Shown piece by piece: positions 8,861 to 17,353 of a stretch of DNA of 64,000 nucleotides. This DNA comes from Rhizobium sp. BK251 (GTDB lineage: Bacteria > Pseudomonadota > Alphaproteobacteria > Rhizobiales > Rhizobiaceae): contig NZ_SLUQ01000002.1 of NCBI RefSeq assembly GCF_004345245.1, positions 248,001 through 312,000 on the forward strand. The letters are read 5' to 3'. The notes under the pieces were generated by a model. It ran no database searches, was not told the origin of the DNA, and saw only the letters and a list, made by a program, of their open reading frames with translations. Both the position numbers and the translations under genes were made by a program. The number at the start of each line of letters is the position of its first letter. Within the stretch, counting starts at the first letter, position 1.

Positions 8861-9778
8861 TCAGCGATCCTTCGGGTCGAACGCGTCGCGCAGGCCGTCG
8901 CCGATGAAGAGCAGGCCGAGCAGCAGTGCGACGAGGAAGATTGCCGGGAAGACCAGCAGCCACGGCATGCTTTCCATCGCGTTGGTTCCTTCCGCGATCA
9001 GCGTGCCGAGCGAGGTCAGCGGTTCCTGAACGCCGAAACCGAGATAGGAAAGGAAGCTCTCCGTGGCGATGATCTCGGGAACGGTCAGCGCCGCGAAGAT
9101 CACGACCGGGCCGACGAGGTTCGGAATGACGTGCTTGATGATGATCTTGAACGGCTTTTGGCCGGACGCGCGGGCTGCCTCGATGAATTCGCGCTGCTTG
9201 ATGGACAGCGTCTGGCCGCGCACGATGCGGGCCATGGTCAGCCATTCGAGCGCGCCGATCGCGGCGAAGAGCAGGTAGACGTTGCGCCCGAAGATCACCA
9301 TCAGCAGGATGACGAAAAGGATGTAGGGCAGGGCATACATGATGTCGACGAAACGCATCATGACCGCGTCCACCTTGCCGCCCATATAGCCGGAGATCGC
9401 GCCGTAGAGCACGCCGATGACGACGGAGACAAGGGTTGCGGTCACTGCCACGGCGAGCGAGACGCGGGTGCCGTAGAGCACTCGAGCCAGCAGGTCACGG
9501 CCGTTTGGATCTGTGCCGAAATAGTGGCCGCTCTCGATGGACGGCGGCACGCGGAAGGCGGCCCAGTCCGGATCCTCATAGCCGAAGGGAATGAACCAGG
9601 GGCCGATGAAGGCGACGAGGATGAGGAGCGCCAACACGACTATGGAGATGACGGCAGCCTTGTTGCGCGAAAGACGGCGGAGCGCGTCCTTGGTCAGCGA
9701 GCGTCCTTCCGGCGCAAGGCCTTCGGCCTCCAGCAGCTCTGCGGCGAGCAGTTCTCTCTTTGCAGGGTTGAGGATCAT
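8861..9778 (-). CDS. oppC: Peptide ABC transporter permease OppC
   Basis: This permease has 305 residues from the ATG at 9778, which overlaps the oppB stop in an ATGA arrangement. A longer frame to 9805 lies inside oppB and is less likely. The N-terminal OppC-type segment leads to a first membrane helix at about 35-57. Further helices flank the EAA loop, visible as EAARASGQKPFKIIIKHVIP near 200, which contacts the ATPases. It forms the transmembrane channel with OppB. The family assignment is firm; the peptide size range is not readable. Confidence 0.92.
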   Translation of the reverse strand: MILNPAKRELLAAELLEAEGLAPEGRSLTKDALRRLSRNKAAVISIVVLALLILVAFIGPWFIPFGYEDPDWAAFRVPPSIESGHYFGTDPNGRDLLARVLYGTRVSLAVAVTATLVSVVIGVLYGAISGYMGGKVDAVMMRFVDIMYALPYILFVILLMVIFGRNVYLLFAAIGALEWLTMARIVRGQTLSIKQREFIEAARASGQKPFKIIIKHVIPNLVGPVVIFAALTVPEIIATESFLSYLGFGVQEPLTSLGTLIAEGTNAMESMPWLLVFPAIFLVALLLGLLFIGDGLRDAFDPKDR

Positions 9779-10698
9779 CTGTTTCTCACTTTCGGATCGA
9801 GCCACGCATAGGCGATGTCGACGAGAAGGTTCAGGAAGACGATCAGCACCATGTAGAAGATGACCGTGCCGAGAACCATGCCGTAGTCGCGGTTCAGCGC
9901 TGCGTTGATGAAATAGCGGCCGATGCCGGGCAATCCGAAGATGCTCTCGACGACGAGCGAGCCGGTGAGAAGGTAACTTGCTGCCGGACCAAGATAGGAG
10001 ACGACCGGCATCATGGCGGGTTTCAACGCATGGCGCATGACCGTCAGCCGCGCGCCGATGCCCTTGGCCTTGGCCGTGCGTATGAAGTTCTGATTCATGA
10101 CCTCGATCATCGAACCGCGGGTGATGCGCGAGATGCGCCCGGCATGCGGCAGCGCCAGAACAATGACCGGCAGGATGAGATACTTGATGGAGCCGTTACC
10201 CCAACCGCCGACGGGCAGCCACCCGAGATGGATGCCGAAGATGAGTTGCAGGATGGGGGCGATGAGAAAGTTCGGGAGCACGACTCCCACGAGCACGATG
10301 GTGCCAAGCCAATAATCCGGCGCCTTGTTCTGGTAAAGCGCCCCAAGACAGCCTGCTGCCACGCCGACGATGATCGCAAGCACGAAGGCCGCAGAGCCGA
10401 TCGTGAAGGTATAGGGCAGCCCGATCATGATCTGCTGCGTGACCGTGAAGTCCTCACTGGCGAATGAGGGACCAAGGTCGCCTTTCAGCAGGTCGCCGAC
10501 ATAGATGACGTACTGCTCGACGAGCGGCTTGTCGAGGTTGTAGTGGGCTGCGAGGTTCTTCATGATGGCCGGCGGCAATGGCCTTTCGCCATCGAAGGGG
10601 CCGCCGGGGGCAAGGCGCAAAACAAAAAAGCACACTGTTACGGCAATCCACAAGACGGGGATTGTCGACAGCAATCGACGGAGTGCGTAATTGATCAT
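9775..10698 (-). CDS. oppB: Peptide ABC transporter permease OppB
   Basis: This 307-residue permease has about six membrane helices. It starts with the family signature LRRLLSTIPVLWIAVTVCFF. The LAPGGPFDGERPLPP segment after the first helix is characteristic of OppB. The EAA loop is at IRTAKAKGIGARLTVMRHAL near 210. It overlaps oppC by the ATGA junction. It is separated from oppA by 48 bases that contain a perfect 12-base-pair hairpin, which may tune how much transcript reads into oppBCDF. Confidence 0.93.
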   Translation of the reverse strand: MINYALRRLLSTIPVLWIAVTVCFFVLRLAPGGPFDGERPLPPAIMKNLAAHYNLDKPLVEQYVIYVGDLLKGDLGPSFASEDFTVTQQIMIGLPYTFTIGSAAFVLAIIVGVAAGCLGALYQNKAPDYWLGTIVLVGVVLPNFLIAPILQLIFGIHLGWLPVGGWGNGSIKYLILPVIVLALPHAGRISRITRGSMIEVMNQNFIRTAKAKGIGARLTVMRHALKPAMMPVVSYLGPAASYLLTGSLVVESIFGLPGIGRYFINAALNRDYGMVLGTVIFYMVLIVFLNLLVDIAYAWLDPKVRNR

Positions 10699-10710
10699 GA
10701 TCTTGAGCCA

Positions 10711-10737
10711 GCTCTTCCCGGCAGGGCCGGGAAGAGC
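10711..10737 (-). terminator. Intercistronic hairpin between oppA and oppB
   Basis: A perfect 12-base-pair inverted repeat (10711-10722 with 10726-10737, loop of three) lies between the oppA stop and the oppB start. No T-run follows, so it is probably an RNA-stabilising or attenuating hairpin rather than a full terminator. Confidence 0.7.
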
Positions 10738-10746
10738 CGTTGGGCC

Positions 10747-12327
10747 TTATTCCTTGAAGGACAGCCAGCGTGTGCGGTGCTTGTCCGTAACGTTGTCTTC
10801 GAAGCCCTGAACCTTCGGAGAGACGATGTTTTCGGAGACGTAGTAGTAGATCGGGATAGCTGCGCTTTCGTCGAGGGCGATCTGCTCTGCCTTCTTCAGG
10901 AGTTCGGCGCGAGCCTTCAGGTCCCTCGTGTTGTTGCCTTCCTTGATGAGCTTGTCGTATTCCGCATTGCTCCAACGACCGTAGTTGTTCGGAACGCCGG
11001 TAACGAGCAGGCTCAGGAAGTTGTCCGGATCGTCATAGTCTGCAAGCCATCCAGCACGGCCGATCTCGACCTGGCCACGCTGCATTTCGTCATAGTGGAC
11101 CTTGGTCTCGGTGTTGTACAGTTCGACTTCAACTCCGAGTGGCTTCCACATGGAGGCAATCGCGACCGCGATGCGCTTGTGGTTGTCGTTGGTGTTGTAG
11201 CGCAGCTGTGCCTTCAGCGGATGGTCAGGGCCGAAGCCGGCTTCAGTAAGCAGCTTCTTGGCTTCTGCGACCTTCTCATTGTACGGCAGGTCCTTCCAGG
11301 TGGCATAAGCCGGCTCGCCGTAGTTCGCCGTGCCCGGCGGAACCCAGGAGTAGGACGGAAGCTCGCCGGTACCGAGAATGCTCGGACCGATGACTTCGCG
11401 GTTGACTGCCATGGAGAGCGCCTGGCGGACGCGCTTGTCGTTGAAGGGCGGCTTGGTGGAGTTGACGACATAATAGTAGGTGCCAAGGAACGGCACGACG
11501 TGCGCCTGACCCGGCAGGTTTGTCTTGATCCACTCGTACTGATCCTTCGGGAAGTCCGTCAGGACGTCGAACTCGCCGGCGCGGTAGCGCTTCAGCGCGG
11601 CTTCCTGGTCTTCGAGCGTGAAGAACTTCGCACCGTCGATCTTCAGATCCTTGGCGCCGTACCACTGATCGTTCTTGGCGGTCGTGACGTGCGAGCCGGG
11701 GACCCATTCGACTGGCTTGTACGGACCGTTGGTGACGATGTTGCCGATCTTGACCCAGTCAGCACCCTTGGCGTCGATGACGTGCTTCGGCAGCGGATAG
11801 GCCGTGTAGTGCGTCAGCGCGTTGATGAAGTAGGGGGTCGGATTCTCGAGCGTGATTTCGAGCGTCTTGTCGTCGATCGCCTTGACGCCCAGCTGGTTGA
11901 GATCGGTGATCTCGCCCTTGTTGATCTTCTCGGCGTTCTTGATCGTGAACTGGAGGTAGGCGTAATCGGCGGCGTTCTTCGGATCGAGGAGACGCTGGAA
12001 GGCGAAGACGAAATCGCCGGCCGTTACAGGGTGGCCGTCTGACCACTTGATGCCGTCGCGCAGCTTGAAGGTGTAGACGAGGCCGTCGTCCGAGATGGTC
12101 CAGCTTTCTGCCTGGCCGGGGATCGGATCGGCCTTGGCGTCTTCGGTTACGAGGCCTTCGAAGATGTCGCCGGCGATGCGGTCTTCCCAGTCGCCGGAGA
12201 TTTTCTGCGGGTCAAGCGACGTTGTATCGCCGCCATTGTGAATATTGATTGTGGCCGCGTGCGCCGAAAAGGCCAGCAACGTGCCAAGCATCGCTGACGC
12301 TAGAAATTTTTTCGTGAAATGGTTCAT
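10747..12327 (-). CDS. oppA: Periplasmic oligopeptide-binding protein OppA
   Basis: This cluster C solute-binding protein of 526 residues has a signal peptide (MNHFTKKFLASAMLGTLLAF, cleavage at AHAA). Family landmarks include SLDPQKISGDWE, the AESWTISDDGLVYTFKLRDG segment near 75, LALTHYTAYPLPKH-like text around 180 and VRQALSMAVNRE near 315. It captures peptides in the periplasm and delivers them to OppBCDF, encoded immediately downstream on the same strand. Its position first in the operon with a hairpin behind it fits the higher amount of binding protein needed. The spectrum of peptides cannot be told from sequence. Confidence 0.93.
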   Translation of the reverse strand: MNHFTKKFLASAMLGTLLAFSAHAATINIHNGGDTTSLDPQKISGDWEDRIAGDIFEGLVTEDAKADPIPGQAESWTISDDGLVYTFKLRDGIKWSDGHPVTAGDFVFAFQRLLDPKNAADYAYLQFTIKNAEKINKGEITDLNQLGVKAIDDKTLEITLENPTPYFINALTHYTAYPLPKHVIDAKGADWVKIGNIVTNGPYKPVEWVPGSHVTTAKNDQWYGAKDLKIDGAKFFTLEDQEAALKRYRAGEFDVLTDFPKDQYEWIKTNLPGQAHVVPFLGTYYYVVNSTKPPFNDKRVRQALSMAVNREVIGPSILGTGELPSYSWVPPGTANYGEPAYATWKDLPYNEKVAEAKKLLTEAGFGPDHPLKAQLRYNTNDNHKRIAVAIASMWKPLGVEVELYNTETKVHYDEMQRGQVEIGRAGWLADYDDPDNFLSLLVTGVPNNYGRWSNAEYDKLIKEGNNTRDLKARAELLKKAEQIALDESAAIPIYYYVSENIVSPKVQGFEDNVTDKHRTRWLSFKE

Positions 12328-12614
12328 GGTGGGTCCACCTTTCTAGGCTTTTTGCCTTGTTTTTTGGACATTTGTTCCCGGTTTGGCCTGGCTATATGCA
12401 GGCCAGCGCGCACATTATCGCAAAGATTTAGCCTTGCAACCCCTAAAGCTGGCTATGGATCACAGGCTGTACTGGCTTTATAAGCGCCGCCCCCGCGTCT
12501 CTTTGCGTCATGGCCCGCGGCGACAATCGCCGAAGGTTTCGCGTATCGCGGATTGTCTTTTCCGTTTCGGCATTTAGTGTTCACGCAACACTTATTTGCG
12601 CGAGGTCGGGCCAG

Positions 12615-14270
12615 ATGGCTGTGGAAAACGAAAAGTCGGGTGCAGTCGATGGCTGGTGGCGTGGCGCGGTGATCTATCAGGTCTATCCGCGCTCCTTCCA
12701 GGATACGAACGGCGACGGGCTCGGCGACCTCAAGGGGATCACCCGCCATCTGGGCTACATCGCCTCGCTCGGCGTCGATGCCATATGGCTCGCGCCCTTC
12801 TTCACGTCGCCGATGGCCGACATGGGCTATGACGTATCCGACTATTGCGATGTCGACCCGATCTTCGGCACGCTCGCCGACTTCGACGAGATGATGTCCG
12901 AGGCGCACCGCCTGGGCCTCAAGGTCATCATCGACCAGGTGATCTCGCACACGGCCGACCGGCATCCGTGGTTCGTCGAGAGCCGCTCGAGCCGGGTCAA
13001 CCCGAAGGCGGACTGGTATGTATGGGCCAATCCCAAGCCTGACGGCACGGCGCCGAACAACTGGCTGTCGATCTTCGGCGGCCCGGGCTGGGAATGGGAC
13101 GGCGTGCGCCGGCAATACTACCAGCACAACTTCCTGACCTCGCAGCCTGACCTGAACTTCCACAATCCTGAGGTCCAGGACGCGGTGCTGGATGCGGTCA
13201 AGTTCTGGCTGGAAAGGGGCGTGGACGGTTTTCGCCTCGACACGGTGAACTATTATTTCTGCGACAAGCTCCTGCGGGACAATCCGCCGGCGATCCCCGA
13301 CGAGGACATTGCCGGCCTCGATGCGCCGGAGACCAACCCCTACGGGATGCAGCACCACCTCTATGACAAGACGCAGCCGGAAAACATCAGCTTCCTCAAA
13401 AGGTTCCGGGCTCTTCTTGATCGATACGGGGGACGGGCAACCGTGGGCGAGGTCGGTGATGGCGCGCGATCGCTGAAGACTGTGGCCGCCTATACGAGCG
13501 GCGGTGACAAGCTCAACATGTGCTATACCTTCGACTTTCTCGGACCTGAGTTTTCTGCAAAGCACATTCGCCGTTGCGTCAGCGCCTTCCAGGAGGCCGT
13601 CACAGACGGCTGGGTCTGCTGGGCCTTCTCCAATCATGACGTGATGCGGCATGTGAGCAGGTTCGCGTTGACGGAAGAGGAGCGCCCGCGGATTGCAAAG
13701 CTTGCCATCTCGGTGCTCGCGAGCCTTCGCGGCTCGATCTGCCTCTACCAGGGGGAGGAACTCGGTCTGCCGGAGGCGGAACTGGCCTTCGAGGACCTCC
13801 GCGATCCCTACGGCATCCGCTTCTGGCCGGCCTTCAAAGGCCGCGACGGTTGCCGTACCCCCATGCCCTGGGAGGCGGCCAAGGTTCATGCCGGCTTCAC
13901 CTCGGCGGAAAAGAGCTGGCTGCCGGTTCCCTACGAGCAGGCGGCGCTTTCGGTCGACGTTCAGGAGGCGGACGACAACTCCGTCCTGCACCATTACCGG
14001 CGCACGCTTTCCTTCCGCAGGCAGCATTCCTCGCTTCTCGATGGCGACCTGACCTTCGTGGAGACGGGTAAGGACGTGCTTGCCTTCACCCGGCACAAGG
14101 GCGGCGAGACGCTCCTGTTTGTCTTCAATCTGACGCGTGTGCCGGTAAAGGTGGCACTGCCAAAGGGGATCGCCGTCAAGGAGATCCTGTCGATACCGGG
14201 TTTCGTGCCGGCGCAGGCAACCTCCGGCATTTCGCTCGATGCACTGGACGCGTTCTGCGCGCGGCTATGA
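12615..14270 (+). CDS. GH13 alpha-glucosidase (AglA-like)
   Basis: This glycoside hydrolase family 13 enzyme has 551 residues. The ATG at 12615 is chosen because the conserved GWWRGAVIYQVYPRSFQDT begins 12 residues later and a GAGGT lies upstream. GH13 regions are visible: DQVISHTADRHPWF, GFRLDTVN with the nucleophile aspartate, TVGEVGDG with the acid/base glutamate and FSNHDVMR with the transition-state aspartate. The long loop and PLSD/ISE pattern fit the oligo-1,6-glucosidase/sucrose-hydrolysing branch, to which rhizobial AglA belongs. It would act in the cytoplasm on imported alpha-glucosides. No aglEFGK transporter genes are adjacent, so it stands outside the usual operon. Confidence 0.88.
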   Translation: MAVENEKSGAVDGWWRGAVIYQVYPRSFQDTNGDGLGDLKGITRHLGYIASLGVDAIWLAPFFTSPMADMGYDVSDYCDVDPIFGTLADFDEMMSEAHRLGLKVIIDQVISHTADRHPWFVESRSSRVNPKADWYVWANPKPDGTAPNNWLSIFGGPGWEWDGVRRQYYQHNFLTSQPDLNFHNPEVQDAVLDAVKFWLERGVDGFRLDTVNYYFCDKLLRDNPPAIPDEDIAGLDAPETNPYGMQHHLYDKTQPENISFLKRFRALLDRYGGRATVGEVGDGARSLKTVAAYTSGGDKLNMCYTFDFLGPEFSAKHIRRCVSAFQEAVTDGWVCWAFSNHDVMRHVSRFALTEEERPRIAKLAISVLASLRGSICLYQGEELGLPEAELAFEDLRDPYGIRFWPAFKGRDGCRTPMPWEAAKVHAGFTSAEKSWLPVPYEQAALSVDVQEADDNSVLHHYRRTLSFRRQHSSLLDGDLTFVETGKDVLAFTRHKGGETLLFVFNLTRVPVKVALPKGIAVKEILSIPGFVPAQATSGISLDALDAFCARL

Positions 14271-14286
14271 TATCCGGGCCGTGGCG

Positions 14287-15501
14287 TCAGGTATTTGCGG
14301 GTCGCGTCAGCCAGGCGTCGATGCCTCGCGCGGCGGCGCGGCCCATCGCGAAGCAGGCGGTGAGAAGGTAGCCGCCGGTCGGCGCCTCCCAATCGAGCAT
14401 TTCGCCCGCGACGAACAGACCCGGCAGTGCGCTCAGCATGAGGGCCTCATCCACGGCCTCCCAACGGATGCCGCCCGCCGAAGAGATGGCTTCGGCAATG
14501 GGGCGCGGACGAAGCAAAGGCACGGGTAGGGACTTGATCGTGGCCGCGAGGCGCTCCGGATTTGTCCGGTCGGCTTGCCCGCCAAGTTCGCGCACCAGCG
14601 CCGCCTTGACCCCGTCGAGGCCGGCGCCCTTGCGCAGGCGGCCGGAAAAGCTTGCCTTCGCATCCTGCCGCGCAAGATCGCGGGCAAGGCGTGTCTCGGT
14701 GCGGCCGGGCGCGAGATCGAGCGTGAGTGCTGCCTTTCCCTCCGCATCCAGCCGGTCACGCAGGCTTGCCGCATGGGCGTAGACGAGGCTGCCCTCTATG
14801 CCGTTTCGCGTGACGACGAATTCACCTTGGGAGGAGCCGTCATCGGAGGTCGCGACGACCGACTTCACCGGCTCGCCCGCGAAGCGCTCCACGAAGAAGT
14901 CGCTCCATTCGACGTCGAAGCCACAATTGGCGGGTTTGAAATCCTCGACCGCAACACCTCTCTCCCGGAGCAGAGGGATCCATCCCCCGTCCGATCCGAG
15001 CCGGGGCCAGCTCGCACCGCCGAGCGCCAGCAAGGCGGCGTCGGGGCGGATGATCCTTTGCCCGGTTGGGGTCTCGATCGCATAGCCGTCGCCGGCGAAG
15101 CCCGACCAGTGATGACGGGTGAGGATGCGCACGCCCCGTGCCTCCAGCCGCTTCAGCCATGCGCGCAGGAGCGGCGACGCCTTCATTGCCTTTGGGAAGA
15201 CACGACCCGAAGAGCCGGTGAATGTCTCGGCGCCGAGGTCATCGGCCCAATTGCGCACGTCGGTTGGCGTGAAAGCGTCGAGTGCCGCACGCAGCCGCGG
15301 CGAGGCGGCGCCGAAGCGCGTTGCAAAGACTGCATAGTCCTCGGCATGGGTGATGTTGAGCCCGGACTTGCCGGCCAGCAGGAACTTGCGGGCGACAGTG
15401 GGCATCGCCTCATAGACGGTGACCGAATGTCCGGTGAGCGAAAGAACCTCCGCTGCCATGAGGCCCGCGGGACCGCCGCCGATGATTGCAACCTCTTTCA
15501 T
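14287..15501 (-). CDS. HI0933-family FAD-dependent oxidoreductase
   Basis: This is a 404-residue flavoprotein. The N-terminal FAD-binding Rossmann motif is IIGGGPAGLMAAEVLSLTGH, followed by LAGKSGLNITHAE, which marks the HI0933/BaiN-like family. The C-terminus has the second FAD contact, GLFVAGEMLDWEAPTGGYLL. Most members of this family have no proven substrate, so I name only the family. The stop lies 16 bases from the convergent alpha-glucosidase stop. The gene is 13 bases after adenine deaminase on the same strand and is probably read from the same message. Confidence 0.85.
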   Translation of the reverse strand: MKEVAIIGGGPAGLMAAEVLSLTGHSVTVYEAMPTVARKFLLAGKSGLNITHAEDYAVFATRFGAASPRLRAALDAFTPTDVRNWADDLGAETFTGSSGRVFPKAMKASPLLRAWLKRLEARGVRILTRHHWSGFAGDGYAIETPTGQRIIRPDAALLALGGASWPRLGSDGGWIPLLRERGVAVEDFKPANCGFDVEWSDFFVERFAGEPVKSVVATSDDGSSQGEFVVTRNGIEGSLVYAHAASLRDRLDAEGKAALTLDLAPGRTETRLARDLARQDAKASFSGRLRKGAGLDGVKAALVRELGGQADRTNPERLAATIKSLPVPLLRPRPIAEAISSAGGIRWEAVDEALMLSALPGLFVAGEMLDWEAPTGGYLLTACFAMGRAAARGIDAWLTRPANT

Positions 15502-15514
15502 TGCGCGGGACCCG

Positions 15515-17212
15515 TCAGCTGATCAGCGTGAAGGCATCCACGTCGACCATGCCCTTGTCGGAGATCTTCAGATGCGGGATGACGGGCAGGGGCAGGAATG
15601 CGACCTGCAGGAACGGCTCTTCCAGTGTCGTGCCGAGCGCATAGGCGGCCTTGCGCAGATGATGAAGCGTATCGCGCACCACTTCATAAGGTTCAAGGCT
15701 GATCAGGCCGGCAATCGGAAGCGGAATTTCGCCTGTGATCCTCCCGTCCTCGACGACGACGAAGCCGCCGCCGATCTCACCGAGCCGGTTGGCGGCAAGC
15801 GCCATGTCATCCTCGCTGACGCCGACGACGCAGATGTTGTGGCTGTCATGGCCGACGGTGGAGGCGATGGCACCCTTCTTGAGCCCGAAGCCCCGGACGA
15901 AACCGTTGGCGTGATTGCCGTTCTTGCCGTGGCGCTCGATGACGGCAACCTTGATGATGTCGTTTCCGAGATCGACGGTCGTCTGATTGCCCCTGGCCGG
16001 CAGGCGATAGCGCAGGTGCTGCGTGATGATCTTGCCGGGTACCACGCCGATGACCGGTGTTTCGCCTTCGGTGACCGGGACGCCGAAATCGGCCGCACTG
16101 ACCGCGCGTGCCTTGACACTGTTGAGGCCCACCGGGGCAACTTGCTTTCTCTTTGCGAACAATGCGTCGGTGACAAGCTGGCCCGCGGCAAAGACCTTCT
16201 CCGCCCGGCAACCTTCGAGACTGTCCAGTACCACAAGATCGGCGCGCCAGCCGGGCGCCACGAGGCCGCGATCGCGAAGTCCGAAGGCGCGCGCCGCAGA
16301 GATGGAGGCCGCGCGGTAGATCGCGAGAGGCTCCACGCCATGGGCGATCGCGGTACGGATCATATGATCGAGGTGGCCCTGTTCGGCGATATCGAGCGGG
16401 TTGCGGTCGTCGGTGCAGAGGGCGATGAAGGGCGAGAGCCGCTGCGTGATGATCGGCATCAGCGCGTGGAGATCCTTCGAGACGGAACCCTCGCGCACGA
16501 GGATGTGCATGCCCTTGCGGATCTTTTCGAGCGCTTCGGCGGCGGTCGTGGATTCGTGCTCGGTTCGGATGCCGGCCGAGAGATAGCCGTTCAGGTCGTA
16601 GCCGGAGAGCAGCGGCGCGTGTCCGTCGATATGCCCGCCCTGGAAGGCCTCCAGCTTCGCCATGCAGACCGGGTCCTTGTGGACGACGCCCGGGAAATTC
16701 ATGAACTCGGCAAGCCCGATCACCTTCGGATGGTCGCGAAAGGGCAGGAGCTTTTCGATCGGCAGGTCTGCGCCGGACGTTTCCAGATGGGTCGCCGGCA
16801 CGCAGGATGACAGCTGGATGCGGATATCCATGATCGTTTCTGCCGCGCAGTCGAGAAAGTAGCGGATCCCTTCGTCGCCGAGCACGTTGGCAATTTCGTG
16901 CGGATCGCAGATCACCGTCGTCACGCCGTAGGGTAGAACGCAGCGGTCGAATTCCAGCGGCGTCACAAGCGAGGATTCGATATGGAGGTGGGTATCGATG
17001 AAGCCCGGCACGACGACCTTGCCGGATATGTCGATCTCCACCTTTCCCTGGTAGGTTTCGCCGGTGCCGACAATGCGATCCGCGCAGATGGCGATGTCCG
17101 ATTCGACCAGCTCCCCGGTGACTAGATCGAAGAAGCGGCCGCCCTTCAGCACGATGTCGGCTGGCTCGCGGCCGGTGCCCTGGTCGATCATCCGTTCGAG
17201 TTTGGTTGTCAT
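15515..17212 (-). CDS. ade: Adenine deaminase
   Basis: Adenine deaminase converts adenine to hypoxanthine and ammonia in purine salvage. The 565-residue protein has the amidohydrolase metal motif [11 protein letters not shown] near 80 and [20 protein letters not shown] near 110. Further landmarks are DGHAPLLSG and the TDDRNP aspartate segment near 275. A C-terminal domain typical of bacterial Ade ([20 protein letters not shown]) confirms this family over dihydroorotase or hydantoinase. The length matches the family. It starts 141 bases after the ABC exporter stop, beyond a perfect inverted repeat, and is followed closely by the HI0933 flavoprotein gene. Confidence 0.94.
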   Translation of the reverse strand: MTTKLERMIDQGTGREPADIVLKGGRFFDLVTGELVESDIAICADRIVGTGETYQGKVEIDISGKVVVPGFIDTHLHIESSLVTPLEFDRCVLPYGVTTVICDPHEIANVLGDEGIRYFLDCAAETIMDIRIQLSSCVPATHLETSGADLPIEKLLPFRDHPKVIGLAEFMNFPGVVHKDPVCMAKLEAFQGGHIDGHAPLLSGYDLNGYLSAGIRTEHESTTAAEALEKIRKGMHILVREGSVSKDLHALMPIITQRLSPFIALCTDDRNPLDIAEQGHLDHMIRTAIAHGVEPLAIYRAASISAARAFGLRDRGLVAPGWRADLVVLDSLEGCRAEKVFAAGQLVTDALFAKRKQVAPVGLNSVKARAVSAADFGVPVTEGETPVIGVVPGKIITQHLRYRLPARGNQTTVDLGNDIIKVAVIERHGKNGNHANGFVRGFGLKKGAIASTVGHDSHNICVVGVSEDDMALAANRLGEIGGGFVVVEDGRITGEIPLPIAGLISLEPYEVVRDTLHHLRKAAYALGTTLEEPFLQVAFLPLPVIPHLKISDKGMVDVDAFTLIS

Positions 17213-17306
17213 TCTTTTCCCTCGCGAATCCTGGGGAAGTCTACCGCCGTATCGCTGGCAGGGGAATGCGCGAGCTTTTGGGGTGGTCGCGCCGGCGTTT
17301 CAAGTC

Positions 17307-17340
17307 TGGAGGGACGGAGGCATCTGCCTCCGTCCCTCCA
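17307..17340. repeat. Perfect 16-base-pair inverted repeat
   Basis: Bases 17307-17322 are the exact reverse complement of 17325-17340, with a two-base spacer. It lies 14 bases after the ABC exporter stop and before adenine deaminase. It would form a strong hairpin in the minus-strand RNA, probably at the 3' end of the exporter message, although no T-run follows. Confidence 0.75.
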
Positions 17341-17353
17341 GTTCTCGATCGGA

